Source of the DNA: Paenibacillus amylolyticus
GTDB lineage: Bacteria > Bacillota > Bacilli > Paenibacillales > Paenibacillaceae
Assembly (NCBI RefSeq): GCF_003719335.1
Contig: NZ_RIAS01000014.1
Coordinates: forward strand, 1-64,000
Direction: 5' to 3'
Length of the DNA stretch: 64,000 bases
Numbering within the stretch: position 1 is the stretch's first letter; the number at the start of each line of letters is the position of its first letter. Made by a program: the position numbers and the translations under genes. A model generated the notes under the pieces. The model did not search any database and was not told the DNA's origin. It was given only the letters and a program-made list of their open reading frames with translations. Shown here one piece after another: positions 16,845 through 26,248 of this stretch.

Positions 16845-19106
16845 TTGTCGCGCACGTGGTATTACCGATTACTCTTTTCGTATTTTCCTATATTTTTCTT
16901 TACGATGACGATACTCATTTTTAGTGCTTTTGTCTTTATTAATGATATTTCCAAAGAAGAAACCCGGAAGGCTGATCAGATATCTTCCAGTTATCTTGCG
17001 ACTACGCTGGATCATACGATTCGGGATATTGAACTGGCTGTGACAGAGAAAGTGCAGTATGAGCCAGCGTACAGGCTTTATTTTAGCGAAAATAATCCAA
17101 ACAATTCGGATACGGTATATACCATAGCCCAAAACTTACGTGAAATGATTAATTCTTCTTCATGGATTCAGTCCATATATTTATATGACAAGGAGCATCA
17201 ACGGGTTATAACGCTAAGCGGTTCAAGAGACGTAGGAAGCTTCTCGGATAAGGCATGGATCGATCGAATTCTAAGCGGAGAAACGGGTCAAGGCTGGCAG
17301 CATGTCCGAGAGATGGAACCGGAAGAATTCCAAAGGACTCCTGTCCAAGTGTTAACGGTAAATAAAGAAATGCCACTGCCTTTTGGCTCAGAAGGTGTGT
17401 TGGTCATCAATATCAAGATGAGCAGTATCAAGCAGAGTGTCGATAGCATGGTCAATGGAAAGCTCTCTTTCTTGACGATAACCGATCAGGAGGGCAGGGT
17501 TATCTATAATGCGCATTCCGATAAGGAGAGTGCACTCGAAGGTACCAAGTTAAACGAACTACCTTTGCAACGATTGGGATGGACACTTACTAGCGGCATC
17601 AAAGCAGGTAATTTGTTTGGTTGGGTGTCTGTTGTTTCTTATGTCTGGGTAGTCATTGCAATCTTGACGGTAATCTGTGCAATTATCTATATCGTGTATG
17701 TGACCCGGCGGAACTACAAGCCAATTCAAATCATCATGAATCGGATTGAATCTCAACAGATCAAGGCGTTTGAACAATCCGGTGCTCGTATGGATGAGAT
17801 GAAGATGATTGATGGTGTACTTGAAAATCTGATCAATCATATGATGGATTATGATAAAAAGAGTCGTGAAAATGTGCTTATGCAGCGGAGTAAGCTGTTT
17901 AGCGCTTTGCTTCAAGGTGAGCACGTGGATAATGCAGCTGGGCAACTGTACGAGGTATCTCCATTTGATGGAGCCCATGAGGCTTCCCGTTTTATTGTGG
18001 TCGTTGGGGATATTAACCGCTATGAGAAGGGGTTTCAGGAGAAGTTTACCAGAGGTGAACAAAACACACTTAAGTTTGCCCTGATGAATGTACTACAGGA
18101 GCTTTCTCGGGATACGAAAGTCCAATGCTGGACAGAATGGATCAGTGCAGATCGGATTGCTATTCTTTTCTTTTCGAAGGAAGAAACGCAGCAGGGGCAG
18201 GATTTAGCCAAACAGATCCGATTGGTTGCTGAGGAATGTAAATCCTGGGTAGAGCAGAATCTGCGAATTTCCCTCAGCTTTGGCATTGGACCTGTTGCTG
18301 AAGGAATTGGGGCGATCCATCAATCGTTTACAGCCGCTGAAGCGGTGATGCAGCGTAAGCTGCTGATGAATGGTGATGTGGGTGAAGCAGAGGCAAGCGA
18401 GATGCAGCATCCATTGCTGGAGACCTACACGTATTTGCAGATGATTGCAGACTTTGTCAAACGGTTCAGAATGTCGAGCGGACAGTGGAGAGAGCAATTG
18501 GAGGATATCTTTAAGGAGTTTGAGCGAAATAAACTGCCAGATGATGAGATCCGTTCCCTGATTCAGGCGATGCTCCAAATGCTCAGCCGCGAAGTTTCTA
18601 TGATGTCGGAAGGGTTACAGAAAGAGCTGTCTGAAGAAAACATCAACAATTGGCTGAAAGCGATGGAAGAAGCAGAGTCGCTGGATGATGTTAAGGTGCT
18701 GTTATTCGATAGTCTTACCGATCTGTTCCGGACATACGTTGCGGTTACGGAAACGAAGAGCTACAAAGCGATGGTTAATGAAATGAAAAAGTATATCGAG
18801 GAGCAGTTCACCAATCCAGATCTGTCGCTTAAACATCTGAGTGACCGTTTTCAGATTTCCGGAAAGCATGCCAGCTATTTGTTTAAGACCGAATTCAACA
18901 TGAAATTTGTTGACTTTGTGACCGACCTTAGGATGAAAGAAACAGAGAAGTTGTTGCTAGAAACAGATTATTCCTTACAGGATATTGCTTTGAAGGTCGG
19001 TTATGCGAACGGGATTACACTCGGTCGTGTGTTCAAGCGGGTCACAGGGATTACTCCTGGAGATTATCGTCGGATGAAGAAAGATCCAAAGATAGCGGAT
19101 GAGTGA
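16845..19106 (+). CDS. Membrane-bound AraC-family regulator
   Basis: A 753-residue transmembrane transcription factor. A first hydrophobic helix (about 9-31) and a second (about 265-292) enclose an extracellular sensor domain of about 220 residues, of the cache type by layout. A long cytoplasmic region follows. The C-terminal AraC helix-turn-helix lies at about 645-745, with LSLKHLSDRFQISGKHASYL and YANGITLGRVFKRVTGITPG. Start is TTG at 16845, nine bases after GGAG. Such proteins usually control an adjacent sugar ABC operon in Paenibacillus and Bacillus, and one starts 500 bases downstream. The ligand is unknown. Confidence 0.9.
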   Translation: MSRTWYYRLLFSYFPIFFFTMTILIFSAFVFINDISKEETRKADQISSSYLATTLDHTIRDIELAVTEKVQYEPAYRLYFSENNPNNSDTVYTIAQNLREMINSSSWIQSIYLYDKEHQRVITLSGSRDVGSFSDKAWIDRILSGETGQGWQHVREMEPEEFQRTPVQVLTVNKEMPLPFGSEGVLVINIKMSSIKQSVDSMVNGKLSFLTITDQEGRVIYNAHSDKESALEGTKLNELPLQRLGWTLTSGIKAGNLFGWVSVVSYVWVVIAILTVICAIIYIVYVTRRNYKPIQIIMNRIESQQIKAFEQSGARMDEMKMIDGVLENLINHMMDYDKKSRENVLMQRSKLFSALLQGEHVDNAAGQLYEVSPFDGAHEASRFIVVVGDINRYEKGFQEKFTRGEQNTLKFALMNVLQELSRDTKVQCWTEWISADRIAILFFSKEETQQGQDLAKQIRLVAEECKSWVEQNLRISLSFGIGPVAEGIGAIHQSFTAAEAVMQRKLLMNGDVGEAEASEMQHPLLETYTYLQMIADFVKRFRMSSGQWREQLEDIFKEFERNKLPDDEIRSLIQAMLQMLSREVSMMSEGLQKELSEENINNWLKAMEEAESLDDVKVLLFDSLTDLFRTYVAVTETKSYKAMVNEMKKYIEEQFTNPDLSLKHLSDRFQISGKHASYLFKTEFNMKFVDFVTDLRMKETEKLLLETDYSLQDIALKVGYANGITLGRVFKRVTGITPGDYRRMKKDPKIADE

Positions 19107-19187
19107 GTTTGGTCAAAATTCTAGGAGTTAAAACGAATGATTGTGTTAGTTTTTCCTACATGACAAAAGAGAGGTTTTCTAAATTCA

Positions 19188-19258
19188 GGGTGAATTATTG
19201 CAACGAGTCTCCAGAATCTATGGAGATATCACATGCAATGATTCACCTTATTTTGTTT
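19188..19258 (+). terminator. Long hairpin after the AraC regulator
   Basis: GGTGAATTATTGCA pairs with TGCAATGATTCACC, enclosing a second hairpin TCTCCA/TGGAGA, then TTATTTTGTTT. It probably terminates the regulator transcript. Confidence 0.65.
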
Positions 19259-19275
19259 ATTTGACATCGCCAAAA

Positions 19276-19290
19276 ATGAAAGCGCTTGAA
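19276..19290 (+). promoter_or_regulatory. Catabolite response element (CcpA site)
   Basis: ATGAAAGCGCTTGAA matches the Bacillus cre consensus WTGNAANCGNWNNCW at all but one position. It abuts a possible promoter (TTGAAA at 19286, 17 bases, GATACT at 19309), so CcpA would block it. Repression of the sugar operon by preferred carbon sources is inferred. Confidence 0.7.
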
Positions 19291-19364
19291 AAATTTTGAA
19301 ATATACATGATACTTTCATCACCATGTCAGAAGATGTTCCACCATTACATCGGCATGTTATTTA

Positions 19365-19378
19365 CGAATTTAGTCAGT
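19365..19378 (+). repeat. 14-bp direct repeat, copy 1
   Basis: CGAATTTAGTCAGT occurs here and again at 19521-19534, 156 bases apart, both within the leader of the solute-binding protein gene. Possible binding sites for the adjacent AraC-type regulator. Confidence 0.5.
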
Positions 19379-19520
19379 GTGGGAAAATGGTTTATCTATA
19401 CCTTACACATAAAGAGTAGAAGAGTGCTGTTAAAGCCTGATACCATAAGGTTTTCGGGCATTTTGGCAGTCTGCGAAAATAAGCGTAGGAGGCAAACCGA
19501 AACTCTTTTACTGATGTACC

Positions 19521-19534
19521 CGAATTTAGTCAGT
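19521..19534 (+). repeat. 14-bp direct repeat, copy 2
   Basis: Second identical CGAATTTAGTCAGT, about 75 bases before the ribosome binding site of the solute-binding protein gene. Confidence 0.5.
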
Positions 19535-19611
19535 TGTCTGGGATCACAATAGTATGGAATACTCAGAGCAAGCTTTAAAACATTCACGTAAAGCCAAAGG
19601 GGATGAACAGA

Positions 19612-21204
19612 ATGACAAGAAAAGGGAGTCTAAAGAAGTTAATGGGTTTGGCACTTACAGCAGTAATGGGTGTCTCACTACTTGCGGGGTGCGGATCTTC
19701 AGACAACAAATCAGCAGAGGGCGGAGCAGCTGGTGATGGAAAACGCGTCACATTAAAGGTGGAGCTTTTCGACCGTGGTAACACCCCATCGCCTTACACG
19801 ATCACGAACAGCTATCTCACAAAGATGATTCAAGAGAAGTTCGGCGATCCCAACAACATTGATGTACAATTTGTTCCTGTTCAACGTTCCGAGGAAGTGA
19901 CGAAGCTGAACGTCCTGATGGCAAGTGCCTCAGATGTTCCAGATGTTGTCTTTGTTTACGACTCTACTGTGTTTTACCGTTATGCACAGCAGGGAGGTCT
20001 TACAGATGTAGGTGATCTGATTAATCAGTATGGACCGAATCTGAAGAAATTCCTGGGTGAAGATACTCTAAAGTTTGGACAATTAGAAGGAAAGCAGTTT
20101 GCTATTCCGGGTAAACGCGCCATCACAGGCCGTTACAGTTCTTATATCCGTCAAGATTGGTTAGATAAGCTTGGAATGCCAGCACCTAAGACGACGGATG
20201 AGTTGTACACAACATTGAAAGCATTCAAGGAAAAAGATCCGGCGAACCGAGGAAGCAAAAACATCCCTATGGGCTTTGCGCTTGCACCAGCTCAGTATGA
20301 GACACTGATCTATTCCTTTATCAAACCTGTAAGTGGCGACAAGACATACGGCCAACGTTATGAATTGCCGCTCCACGAGGGATTCAAAGAGTCCATGCAA
20401 TTCCTGAATAAACTTTACAATGAAGGTCTGATCAGTAAAGATTTCAGTTTGGATAAAGACAAAACGCAACTGAATAAAGATATTCAAAATGGTAATGTAG
20501 GCTTCTGGTCTGAAGATGCTGATGCTATGTTCGGTAAAGAGGCTACAATGGATCTCATGCGTAAAAATGTAAGCGACGGCAAAGTTCTGCCACTAGATGC
20601 GTACACTAACCCGAACGCAGATAACAAACACATCAAGTCACGTTATGGTTCAAATGGTTTGTTCATTATGATTCCGAAAAGCAGTGAGCGTGCCGTGGAA
20701 GCAGTTAAATACCTGGATTGGATGGCGTCTGACAACAATCTGATGGATATCATCAGCGGTGTGAAAGGCGAGAACTATGATCTGGTAGACGGTATCCCGG
20801 TTGCAAAAGAAGATACAGCTCAAGAAGCAGCAGATCGTTTTTATAACGCAAATGATTTTGCAATTATCTCCAACGGTAAAAACATCGGAGATCAAGCTAC
20901 AAACGAAAAAGCATGGATTCTGGGTTACCCTAAAAATAACCAAGAGCTGTTGAAGCAATCTCTTGAGATCGCAAACACAGATACAGTAGGACCAATCATC
21001 TTTGATAAACCGATTGCTGCCGAGATGAAGTATGGAACCACACTTAATGACAAGCTTGATGTCATTATCGTAAAAACCGCTATGGCAAAACCAGCTGATT
21101 TCGAGTCTGTGTATGAAAAGGAAATGGCTGATTACATGTCCTTGGGCGGTAACGATTTGAAGAAAGAGCTGGAAGAAGCTTTGCAGAGTATGGGTGGAAA
21201 GTAA
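19612..21204 (+). CDS. Sugar ABC transporter solute-binding lipoprotein
   Basis: A 530-residue extracellular binding protein. The signal peptide ends in lipobox LLAGC (near residue 24), so Lgt would anchor it to the membrane. The length and the partner permeases place it with the large LplA-type binding proteins of Bacillota. The start at 19612 lies nine bases after AAAGGGG; an ATG at 19603 touches that site directly and is less likely. The substrate cannot be read from sequence. The gene is the first of a five-gene operon and lies under the cre site. Confidence 0.92.
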   Translation: MTRKGSLKKLMGLALTAVMGVSLLAGCGSSDNKSAEGGAAGDGKRVTLKVELFDRGNTPSPYTITNSYLTKMIQEKFGDPNNIDVQFVPVQRSEEVTKLNVLMASASDVPDVVFVYDSTVFYRYAQQGGLTDVGDLINQYGPNLKKFLGEDTLKFGQLEGKQFAIPGKRAITGRYSSYIRQDWLDKLGMPAPKTTDELYTTLKAFKEKDPANRGSKNIPMGFALAPAQYETLIYSFIKPVSGDKTYGQRYELPLHEGFKESMQFLNKLYNEGLISKDFSLDKDKTQLNKDIQNGNVGFWSEDADAMFGKEATMDLMRKNVSDGKVLPLDAYTNPNADNKHIKSRYGSNGLFIMIPKSSERAVEAVKYLDWMASDNNLMDIISGVKGENYDLVDGIPVAKEDTAQEAADRFYNANDFAIISNGKNIGDQATNEKAWILGYPKNNQELLKQSLEIANTDTVGPIIFDKPIAAEMKYGTTLNDKLDVIIVKTAMAKPADFESVYEKEMADYMSLGGNDLKKELEEALQSMGGK

Positions 21205-21255
21205 GACCTAGTACGCTTGGATAATATTAAAATAACCATACAACTGTTTCGAATT

Positions 21256-21298
21256 AGAAAGAACGTGTGCCGCCGGATAGGCGGCACAAACGTTTCTT
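21256..21298 (+). other. Strong hairpin between binding-protein and permease genes
   Basis: AGAAAGAACGTGTGCCGCC pairs with GGCGGCACAAACGTTTCTT around GGATA with one small bulge. No T run follows. It probably slows or trims transcripts so that more binding protein than permease is made. Confidence 0.6.
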
Positions 21299-21317
21299 AT
21301 GATAGGGGGAAACCGTC

Positions 21318-22217
21318 TTGAACCTCACATATTTGAAAAGATATTGGCAATTATACGCATTGATTTCTCTGCCTATAATCTACTTTTTAATCTTCCGTTA
21401 CGGACCGATGTACGGTGTCCAGATCGCCTTTAAAGATTTTAACCTGTTTCAGGGTATCAACGGTAGTGAATGGATCGGTTTCGATGCTTTTCGCGAGGTA
21501 TTTGCAATGCCCGATTTCTACACCACATTACGCAATACGTTTATGCTGAATTTTCTTGATCTGATCGTTTCATTCCCTGCTCCAATTATTCTGGCCATTA
21601 TGCTCTATGAGGTAAGATTCAAATGGTTTAAGAAAATCTCACAAACCATTCTGTACATTCCTCACTTTATCTCTTGGGTTATCATCGGAGGGATTGTGTA
21701 CCAATTGTTTGGCAATCAATCCGGTATGGTAAACGGTCTACTGCAGAGCATGGGATTTGATTCCGTCCCGTTTTTGACAGAAAAAAATCCATGGCTTGTT
21801 ACTTACCTGTTCACAGGTGTGTGGCAAAGCGCTGGGTGGGGAACCATCTTATATCTGGCTGCATTAACCGGCGTGAACAAGGAGTTGTTTGAGGCAGCTG
21901 AGATTGATGGTGCAACGCGGCTGAAGAGAATCTGGCATATTACATTGCCAAGTATTAAACCAACGATTGTTACCTTGCTTATTCTTAACCTTGGAAATAT
22001 GGTCAGCATCGGTTTTGACCGGCCTTATGTTATTGGTAATACGGCTGTTCGTGAATATTCCGATGTACTTAGTACCTTTGTATACAGAGTTGGTCTACAG
22101 TCTGGACAATACACACTTGCAACCGTTGTCGGCTTATTCCAGGCGGTTGTCGGATTGATCTTTGTTCTCGGTTCCAACTATCTCTCGAAGAAAACAACAG
22201 GTGAAGGAATTCTCTAA
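21318..22217 (+). CDS. Sugar ABC transporter permease, LplB type
   Basis: A 299-residue inner-membrane subunit with about six hydrophobic helices. The permease EAA loop is EAAEIDGATRLKRIWHITLP near 195-215, the contact point for the ATPase. The N-terminal RYGPMYGVQIAFKDFN block is typical of LplB. Start is TTG with GGGGGA upstream. It pairs with the permease that follows; no ATPase gene is present in the operon. Confidence 0.93.
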   Translation: MNLTYLKRYWQLYALISLPIIYFLIFRYGPMYGVQIAFKDFNLFQGINGSEWIGFDAFREVFAMPDFYTTLRNTFMLNFLDLIVSFPAPIILAIMLYEVRFKWFKKISQTILYIPHFISWVIIGGIVYQLFGNQSGMVNGLLQSMGFDSVPFLTEKNPWLVTYLFTGVWQSAGWGTILYLAALTGVNKELFEAAEIDGATRLKRIWHITLPSIKPTIVTLLILNLGNMVSIGFDRPYVIGNTAVREYSDVLSTFVYRVGLQSGQYTLATVVGLFQAVVGLIFVLGSNYLSKKTTGEGIL

Positions 22218-22292
22218 TTCCAGAACAATAGTGAAATGTACGTCAAGTGACTTGTTGTACGTATAGACCATCAGTAAAGGAGTTGTGCAAAG

Positions 22293-23165
22293 ATGAGTGA
22301 CCGCACCTCGAACCGGATTTTTGACATTGTCAATGTCACCTTTATTTCATTGTTTGTACTGTTCTGTCTTGCTCCGTTCTTACACACGATTGCGATATCA
22401 CTTAGTTCAAACCGGGCCATAACGTCAGGTGAAGTAACGATTTTTCCAAAAGAGTTCTCTTGGGATGCATATGGTCAAGTATTTTCGGATAACTCCATGT
22501 TGTATTCACTAGGATTTACAGCGCTTCTTACGATTGCAACAACGGTACTCTGTCTGTTGTTTACCATTGCTGCAGCGTATCCTTTGACGAAGAAAAATTT
22601 AAAGGGCCGCAAGCTGTTTATGTACATCATTATTATTACGATGTTCTTCAGCGGCGGGATTATTCCTGAGTATTTGTTGATTCGTGACCTGCATTTGATG
22701 AACTCGGTTTGGGCATTGATTTTACCAGGGTTGGTTAGTCCATTTAACTTGATTATCCTGATCTCCTTCTTCCGCGGAATACCGGATAGCCTAGAAGAGT
22801 CCGCCGAGATTGATGGAAGCTCTCATGTGCACACGCTCTTCAAAATCATTTTGCCGCTGTCTATGCCGGTACTTGCTACACTTGGTCTGTTCTATGCGGT
22901 TGGACGGTGGAATGGTTTCCAGGATTCCCTGATGTACATCACAGATCCGAAGTTATATCCTTTGCAATTAAAGCTCTTTCAAATGGTGCAGAACAACATG
23001 ATAACTGACCTCACATTGCTGGAGGGTGCTAGCCGTACAAGATTAACACCAGAGAGTCTTAAAGCTGCAGCGGTTGTCTTTGCAACAGTACCGATCCTGC
23101 TCGTATATCCATGGTTACAAAAGTATTTTGTTAGTGGCGCAATGCAAGGAGCAATTAAAGGTTAA
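22293..23165 (+). CDS. Sugar ABC transporter permease, LplC type
   Basis: A 290-residue second membrane subunit with about six helices. EAA-type loop: EESAEIDGSSHVHTLFKIIL near 170-190. The pattern SLSSNRAITSGEVTIFPKEF after the first helix is typical of LplC proteins. A short hairpin (TACGTCAAG/CTTGTTGTACG) lies in the spacer ahead of it, and GGAG serves the ATG at 22293. Confidence 0.93.
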   Translation: MSDRTSNRIFDIVNVTFISLFVLFCLAPFLHTIAISLSSNRAITSGEVTIFPKEFSWDAYGQVFSDNSMLYSLGFTALLTIATTVLCLLFTIAAAYPLTKKNLKGRKLFMYIIIITMFFSGGIIPEYLLIRDLHLMNSVWALILPGLVSPFNLIILISFFRGIPDSLEESAEIDGSSHVHTLFKIILPLSMPVLATLGLFYAVGRWNGFQDSLMYITDPKLYPLQLKLFQMVQNNMITDLTLLEGASRTRLTPESLKAAAVVFATVPILLVYPWLQKYFVSGAMQGAIKG

Positions 23166-23220
23166 TTCGTAGTCCCCATACACGCAAACATCACAATCGG
23201 GGAAGGAGAAGGAAGAGTAT

Positions 23221-24174
23221 ATGCAGGGAAGAGACAAGGGAGAATACTCATTCTCGACATGCTGGAATATCAGGAGACATCCTGTAGGTGAGGACATGAT
23301 TCGGGAGATCGCAGAGCTCGGCTTTCGCCGGGTAGAACTTAACTATAACGTAACAAAGGAAATGCTCGCAACGATTGAGCCGATGATCGAGCGCGGAGAG
23401 ATCGGAGTGTCCAGTGTACACAATACCTTCCCTCATGATCCTGATCCTGACTATGGGACGGATTCCGTGTTGCTTGGCTTTGAGGATGAAGCGAAGCGCA
23501 AGCGGGCGATTGATCTGCTGGTCGAATCGGCTGAATATGCACATCGTTATGGAGGAGAGGCAGTCGTTGTGCACCCAGGTGAGGTGCCCTTTCCGCATGA
23601 TGTCAGCAAGGACCTGGAGAAGCTTTACAGAGAGGAAGGCACGGACTCTCCGCATTATCAGAGCAAATGGGCGGAGTTCATGGAGCGGCGGGATGCCCTG
23701 AGTGCAGGGTATATTGAGAAAATTATCATCAGTCTGGATGAAGTTTGCAACCGGGCGGTATCCAAGGGACTGGATGTCCGTTTTGGGATCGAAACTCGCT
23801 CCAGACCGCAACAAATTCCTACACTTGCCGAAGCGAAGACGATCATTCAGGCTCTTAAAGGAGCTCCGGTAGGCATCTGGTACGATACAGGGCATGCGAT
23901 TATGATGGATCGATTGGGACTGTACGACAGTGTTGATGAGATGCAGGGGCTCATGGATGATATCGTAGGTGTTCATATCCATGAAACGCTGGGATTATCT
24001 GATCATTGGTGCCCATATGTGCACAGTAAGGATATGCACTTTTATGATGCGTACCTCCCTATGATCCGTAAAGCACAGGTGAAGGTATATGAACTGAAGT
24101 CAGCTTGTGAACCGGAAGCAATTCACGAAAGTCATGATTTGCTGATGCAGAAACTTGCGAGTTTGGAAGCATAG
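23221..24174 (+). CDS. Xylose isomerase-like TIM-barrel protein
   Basis: A 317-residue sugar phosphate isomerase/epimerase-like protein of the AP endonuclease 2 fold. Supporting blocks: FSTCWNIRR at the N-terminus, VELNYN, the VVHPGEVPF strand, GIETRSRP, WYDTGHAIMMD and VGVHIHETLG, which together look like the usual metal-binding Glu/Asp/His set of the barrel. It probably acts on the imported sugar, but the reaction is not inferable. It lies 55 bases behind the second permease and ends at a terminator. Confidence 0.8.
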   Translation: MQGRDKGEYSFSTCWNIRRHPVGEDMIREIAELGFRRVELNYNVTKEMLATIEPMIERGEIGVSSVHNTFPHDPDPDYGTDSVLLGFEDEAKRKRAIDLLVESAEYAHRYGGEAVVVHPGEVPFPHDVSKDLEKLYREEGTDSPHYQSKWAEFMERRDALSAGYIEKIIISLDEVCNRAVSKGLDVRFGIETRSRPQQIPTLAEAKTIIQALKGAPVGIWYDTGHAIMMDRLGLYDSVDEMQGLMDDIVGVHIHETLGLSDHWCPYVHSKDMHFYDAYLPMIRKAQVKVYELKSACEPEAIHESHDLLMQKLASLEA

Positions 24175-24186
24175 TTTAGACAAAGT

Positions 24187-24242
24187 GATAAGATCGGTTG
24201 GCTTGGGCTGTTAAGCGCACAGCCTGCTGATCTTATCTTTTA
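24187..24242 (+). terminator. Intrinsic terminator
   Basis: GATAAGATC pairs with GATCTTATC, enclosing GGCTGT/ACAGCC, and is followed by TTTTAAA. Separates the transporter-isomerase genes from the 580-residue protein gene. Confidence 0.75.
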
Positions 24243-24302
24243 AATAGGACTGGATTTGTATGAGTTGACGCTATTGATGGATGGGACGGAGGGGGAATGT
24301 AG

Positions 24303-26045
24303 ATGTATAGAGAAATGGTAGAAAGTAATGACAGAGCCACTGAACGAGGTGTAGAGCGGCAGGTTCTTGATCCGGAAAGTCGTTACTATGGTGGAACAAT
24401 TGATCCTTTTTCAGGTGTGGCTTGGGTTAACCATACGACGGGAACACCTACAGATATGTGTTTTTGGGGAGCGGCTCTTTCTAATCCGGATTCAACATAT
24501 TATCGTGACGAGGCTCTGTTAGAGAGACTTCGGCTAGCGAGTGAGTTTGTGCTCCGTCATCAGCACAGTGATGGATCGATATCACCCGGTTGGACCAACT
24601 ATCATTCCCCGCCAGATACTGCTTTTGTTGTCGTAGGGTATTCGCAGTTATATCAACTTTTGAACCAACAGGATTGGGCACCACTGAAGCCTGTGCTTGA
24701 TAATATGCGACTGTTTCTGGAACGGACGATTCCAGTCATGTTAACGGGAGGCTGTCACACACCAAACCACCGCTGGGTTTTGTGTGCCGCACTTGGGTTT
24801 CTGCATGAGATCTTTGGTATAGAGGAAGCGGTGCAACGTGCGGAGCAATGGCTGGCAGAAGGGATTGATATTACCCCTGATGGGGAGTGGACCGAACGAA
24901 GCAACGGGATCTACAATGCGGTGAGTGATATTATGTTGATTCATGCCGCGCGGTTGTTGAACCGTCCTGAATTGCTGGAGCCAGTACGTTTGAACCTTCG
25001 TATGATGGTATATCTCGTACATCCTACAGGTGAAATTGTGACCGATTATTCAGGCCGCCAGGATCTGGGCAGTAAACATGGCTTGTCATCCTATTATTTG
25101 CCCTATGCAATTATGGCCAAACTGGATCAAGATCCGATTTTTGCAGGTATGGCTGCTTGGGCAGACAGCGATTTGACAGACCCAGGCGTATGTTCGGTGA
25201 ATGCGCTCGTACGATTGTTGCTAGAGCCTGAGCTTCAACAGACTACGGGTACAATGGATGCGCTCCCTAGTCAATATGAAGTGATGCTCAATGAGCATTT
25301 TGGACGTGAAAGTTATGTGGGCCAAATGGAGAATGTAGGCCATTATGGACGAATCTCGCACAGTCGCATGCACACGGATTTTGGTGCTCCCGTTGCCCGA
25401 ATCCGTGATGGAGAGACCAGTGTGACGGTTATGACGGAGGTAGCTCCGTTTTTTGCACTTCGTCACGGTGAGGTACGACTGCTCGCGGTTCAGTTAGCAT
25501 CTTACTTCAACCCCGGATATGTACCGATGCAAAAGATGACGCGATTGCCTCAGGGATATCGATTGACCGGGGAACAGAAGAAAGGCTACTACGGACCAAT
25601 TCCTTCAGCCGATCTACCAGCTACAGCTTCCTCATCGATCAGCCCGTGGTATTTGCTTCCACATCAGACTCGTGCACTTACACATGAGCAGACATTCCGT
25701 GTTGGTGCCGAGGTACTGCAGACAGATCGCGGCTGGACGATGCATCTGACTGGTGAGGAACCACAGGACATCATGATGCAGTTATCCTTTGTATTCGGAA
25801 ATGAAGGAGAGCTTAGCTGTGAGGATGGCATAGAAACCAGTGATGGTAGTATTCTGTGGAAAGGCGGCAAGCTTCGTTATAGTTGCGGAGAAGATTGGCT
25901 TGAGATTGATGGAGGCGAGATGGGACATCTGGCGGCAACGGTGCGTGAAGCCAAAATGCCTGAGAATTGCAAAATTGTACTGGTTAATTTCATGACTCCC
26001 TTCGATAAAACGTTGAATATAACCCTTTCTCCGTCACTAGTATGA
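24303..26045 (+). CDS. Uncharacterised protein, possibly sugar-active
   Basis: A 580-residue soluble protein that I cannot assign. No signal peptide or membrane segment is visible, so it should be cytoplasmic. The first 300 residues look helical with regular spacing and aromatic-rich stretches (CHTPNHRWVLCAAL, WTERSNGIYNAVSD, HGLSSYYLPYAIMA), as in alpha/alpha-toroid glycoside-active enzymes. The last 250 residues look beta-rich. That layout recalls unsaturated-glycan hydrolases and heparinase-like lyases, but this is inference. Its position after a sugar importer and an isomerase suggests it processes the imported oligosaccharide. GGAGGGGG lies upstream of the ATG. Confidence 0.6.
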   Translation: MYREMVESNDRATERGVERQVLDPESRYYGGTIDPFSGVAWVNHTTGTPTDMCFWGAALSNPDSTYYRDEALLERLRLASEFVLRHQHSDGSISPGWTNYHSPPDTAFVVVGYSQLYQLLNQQDWAPLKPVLDNMRLFLERTIPVMLTGGCHTPNHRWVLCAALGFLHEIFGIEEAVQRAEQWLAEGIDITPDGEWTERSNGIYNAVSDIMLIHAARLLNRPELLEPVRLNLRMMVYLVHPTGEIVTDYSGRQDLGSKHGLSSYYLPYAIMAKLDQDPIFAGMAAWADSDLTDPGVCSVNALVRLLLEPELQQTTGTMDALPSQYEVMLNEHFGRESYVGQMENVGHYGRISHSRMHTDFGAPVARIRDGETSVTVMTEVAPFFALRHGEVRLLAVQLASYFNPGYVPMQKMTRLPQGYRLTGEQKKGYYGPIPSADLPATASSSISPWYLLPHQTRALTHEQTFRVGAEVLQTDRGWTMHLTGEEPQDIMMQLSFVFGNEGELSCEDGIETSDGSILWKGGKLRYSCGEDWLEIDGGEMGHLAATVREAKMPENCKIVLVNFMTPFDKTLNITLSPSLV

Positions 26046-26086
26046 TGAGAAATTTCAGTAAACTTCTTAGCTAAGTATTTATAAAA

Positions 26087-26248
26087 TTAAGTAAACAGCG
26101 TGTACCGATATTCATCTGGTGCACGCTGTTTATGTTTTCTCAAAACTTTTTGTGGTAATAACAAAGGCATTTCACTGATCACTTCAATCTCTTCGTAGTT
26201 CTCTTGTAGTCTGAATTTCGCTCGATCAAGTGTATTGTGCACCCTCAT
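26087..26248 (-). CDS. Small ORF, possible sigma-factor C-terminal remnant
   Basis: A 53-codon minus-strand frame beginning MRVHNTLDRAKFRLQENYEE and ending RYTLFT. The NTLDRAKFRL stretch resembles the last helix of sigma-70 region 4. A plausible promoter lies just upstream on the same strand: TTGACT (26301-26296), 18 bases, TATAAA (26277-26272). It is either a real small gene or the decayed end of a larger one. The hairpin at 26093-26131 falls within its 3' end. Low confidence. Confidence 0.3.
   Translation of the reverse strand: MRVHNTLDRAKFRLQENYEEIEVISEMPLLLPQKVLRKHKQRAPDEYRYTLFT
26093..26131 (+). terminator. Hairpin, probable terminator
   Basis: AAACAGCGTG pairs with CACGCTGTTT around about 19 bases; the sequence after it (ATGTTTTCT) is only moderately T-rich. 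It lies 48 bases behind the 580-residue protein gene. Confidence 0.5.
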
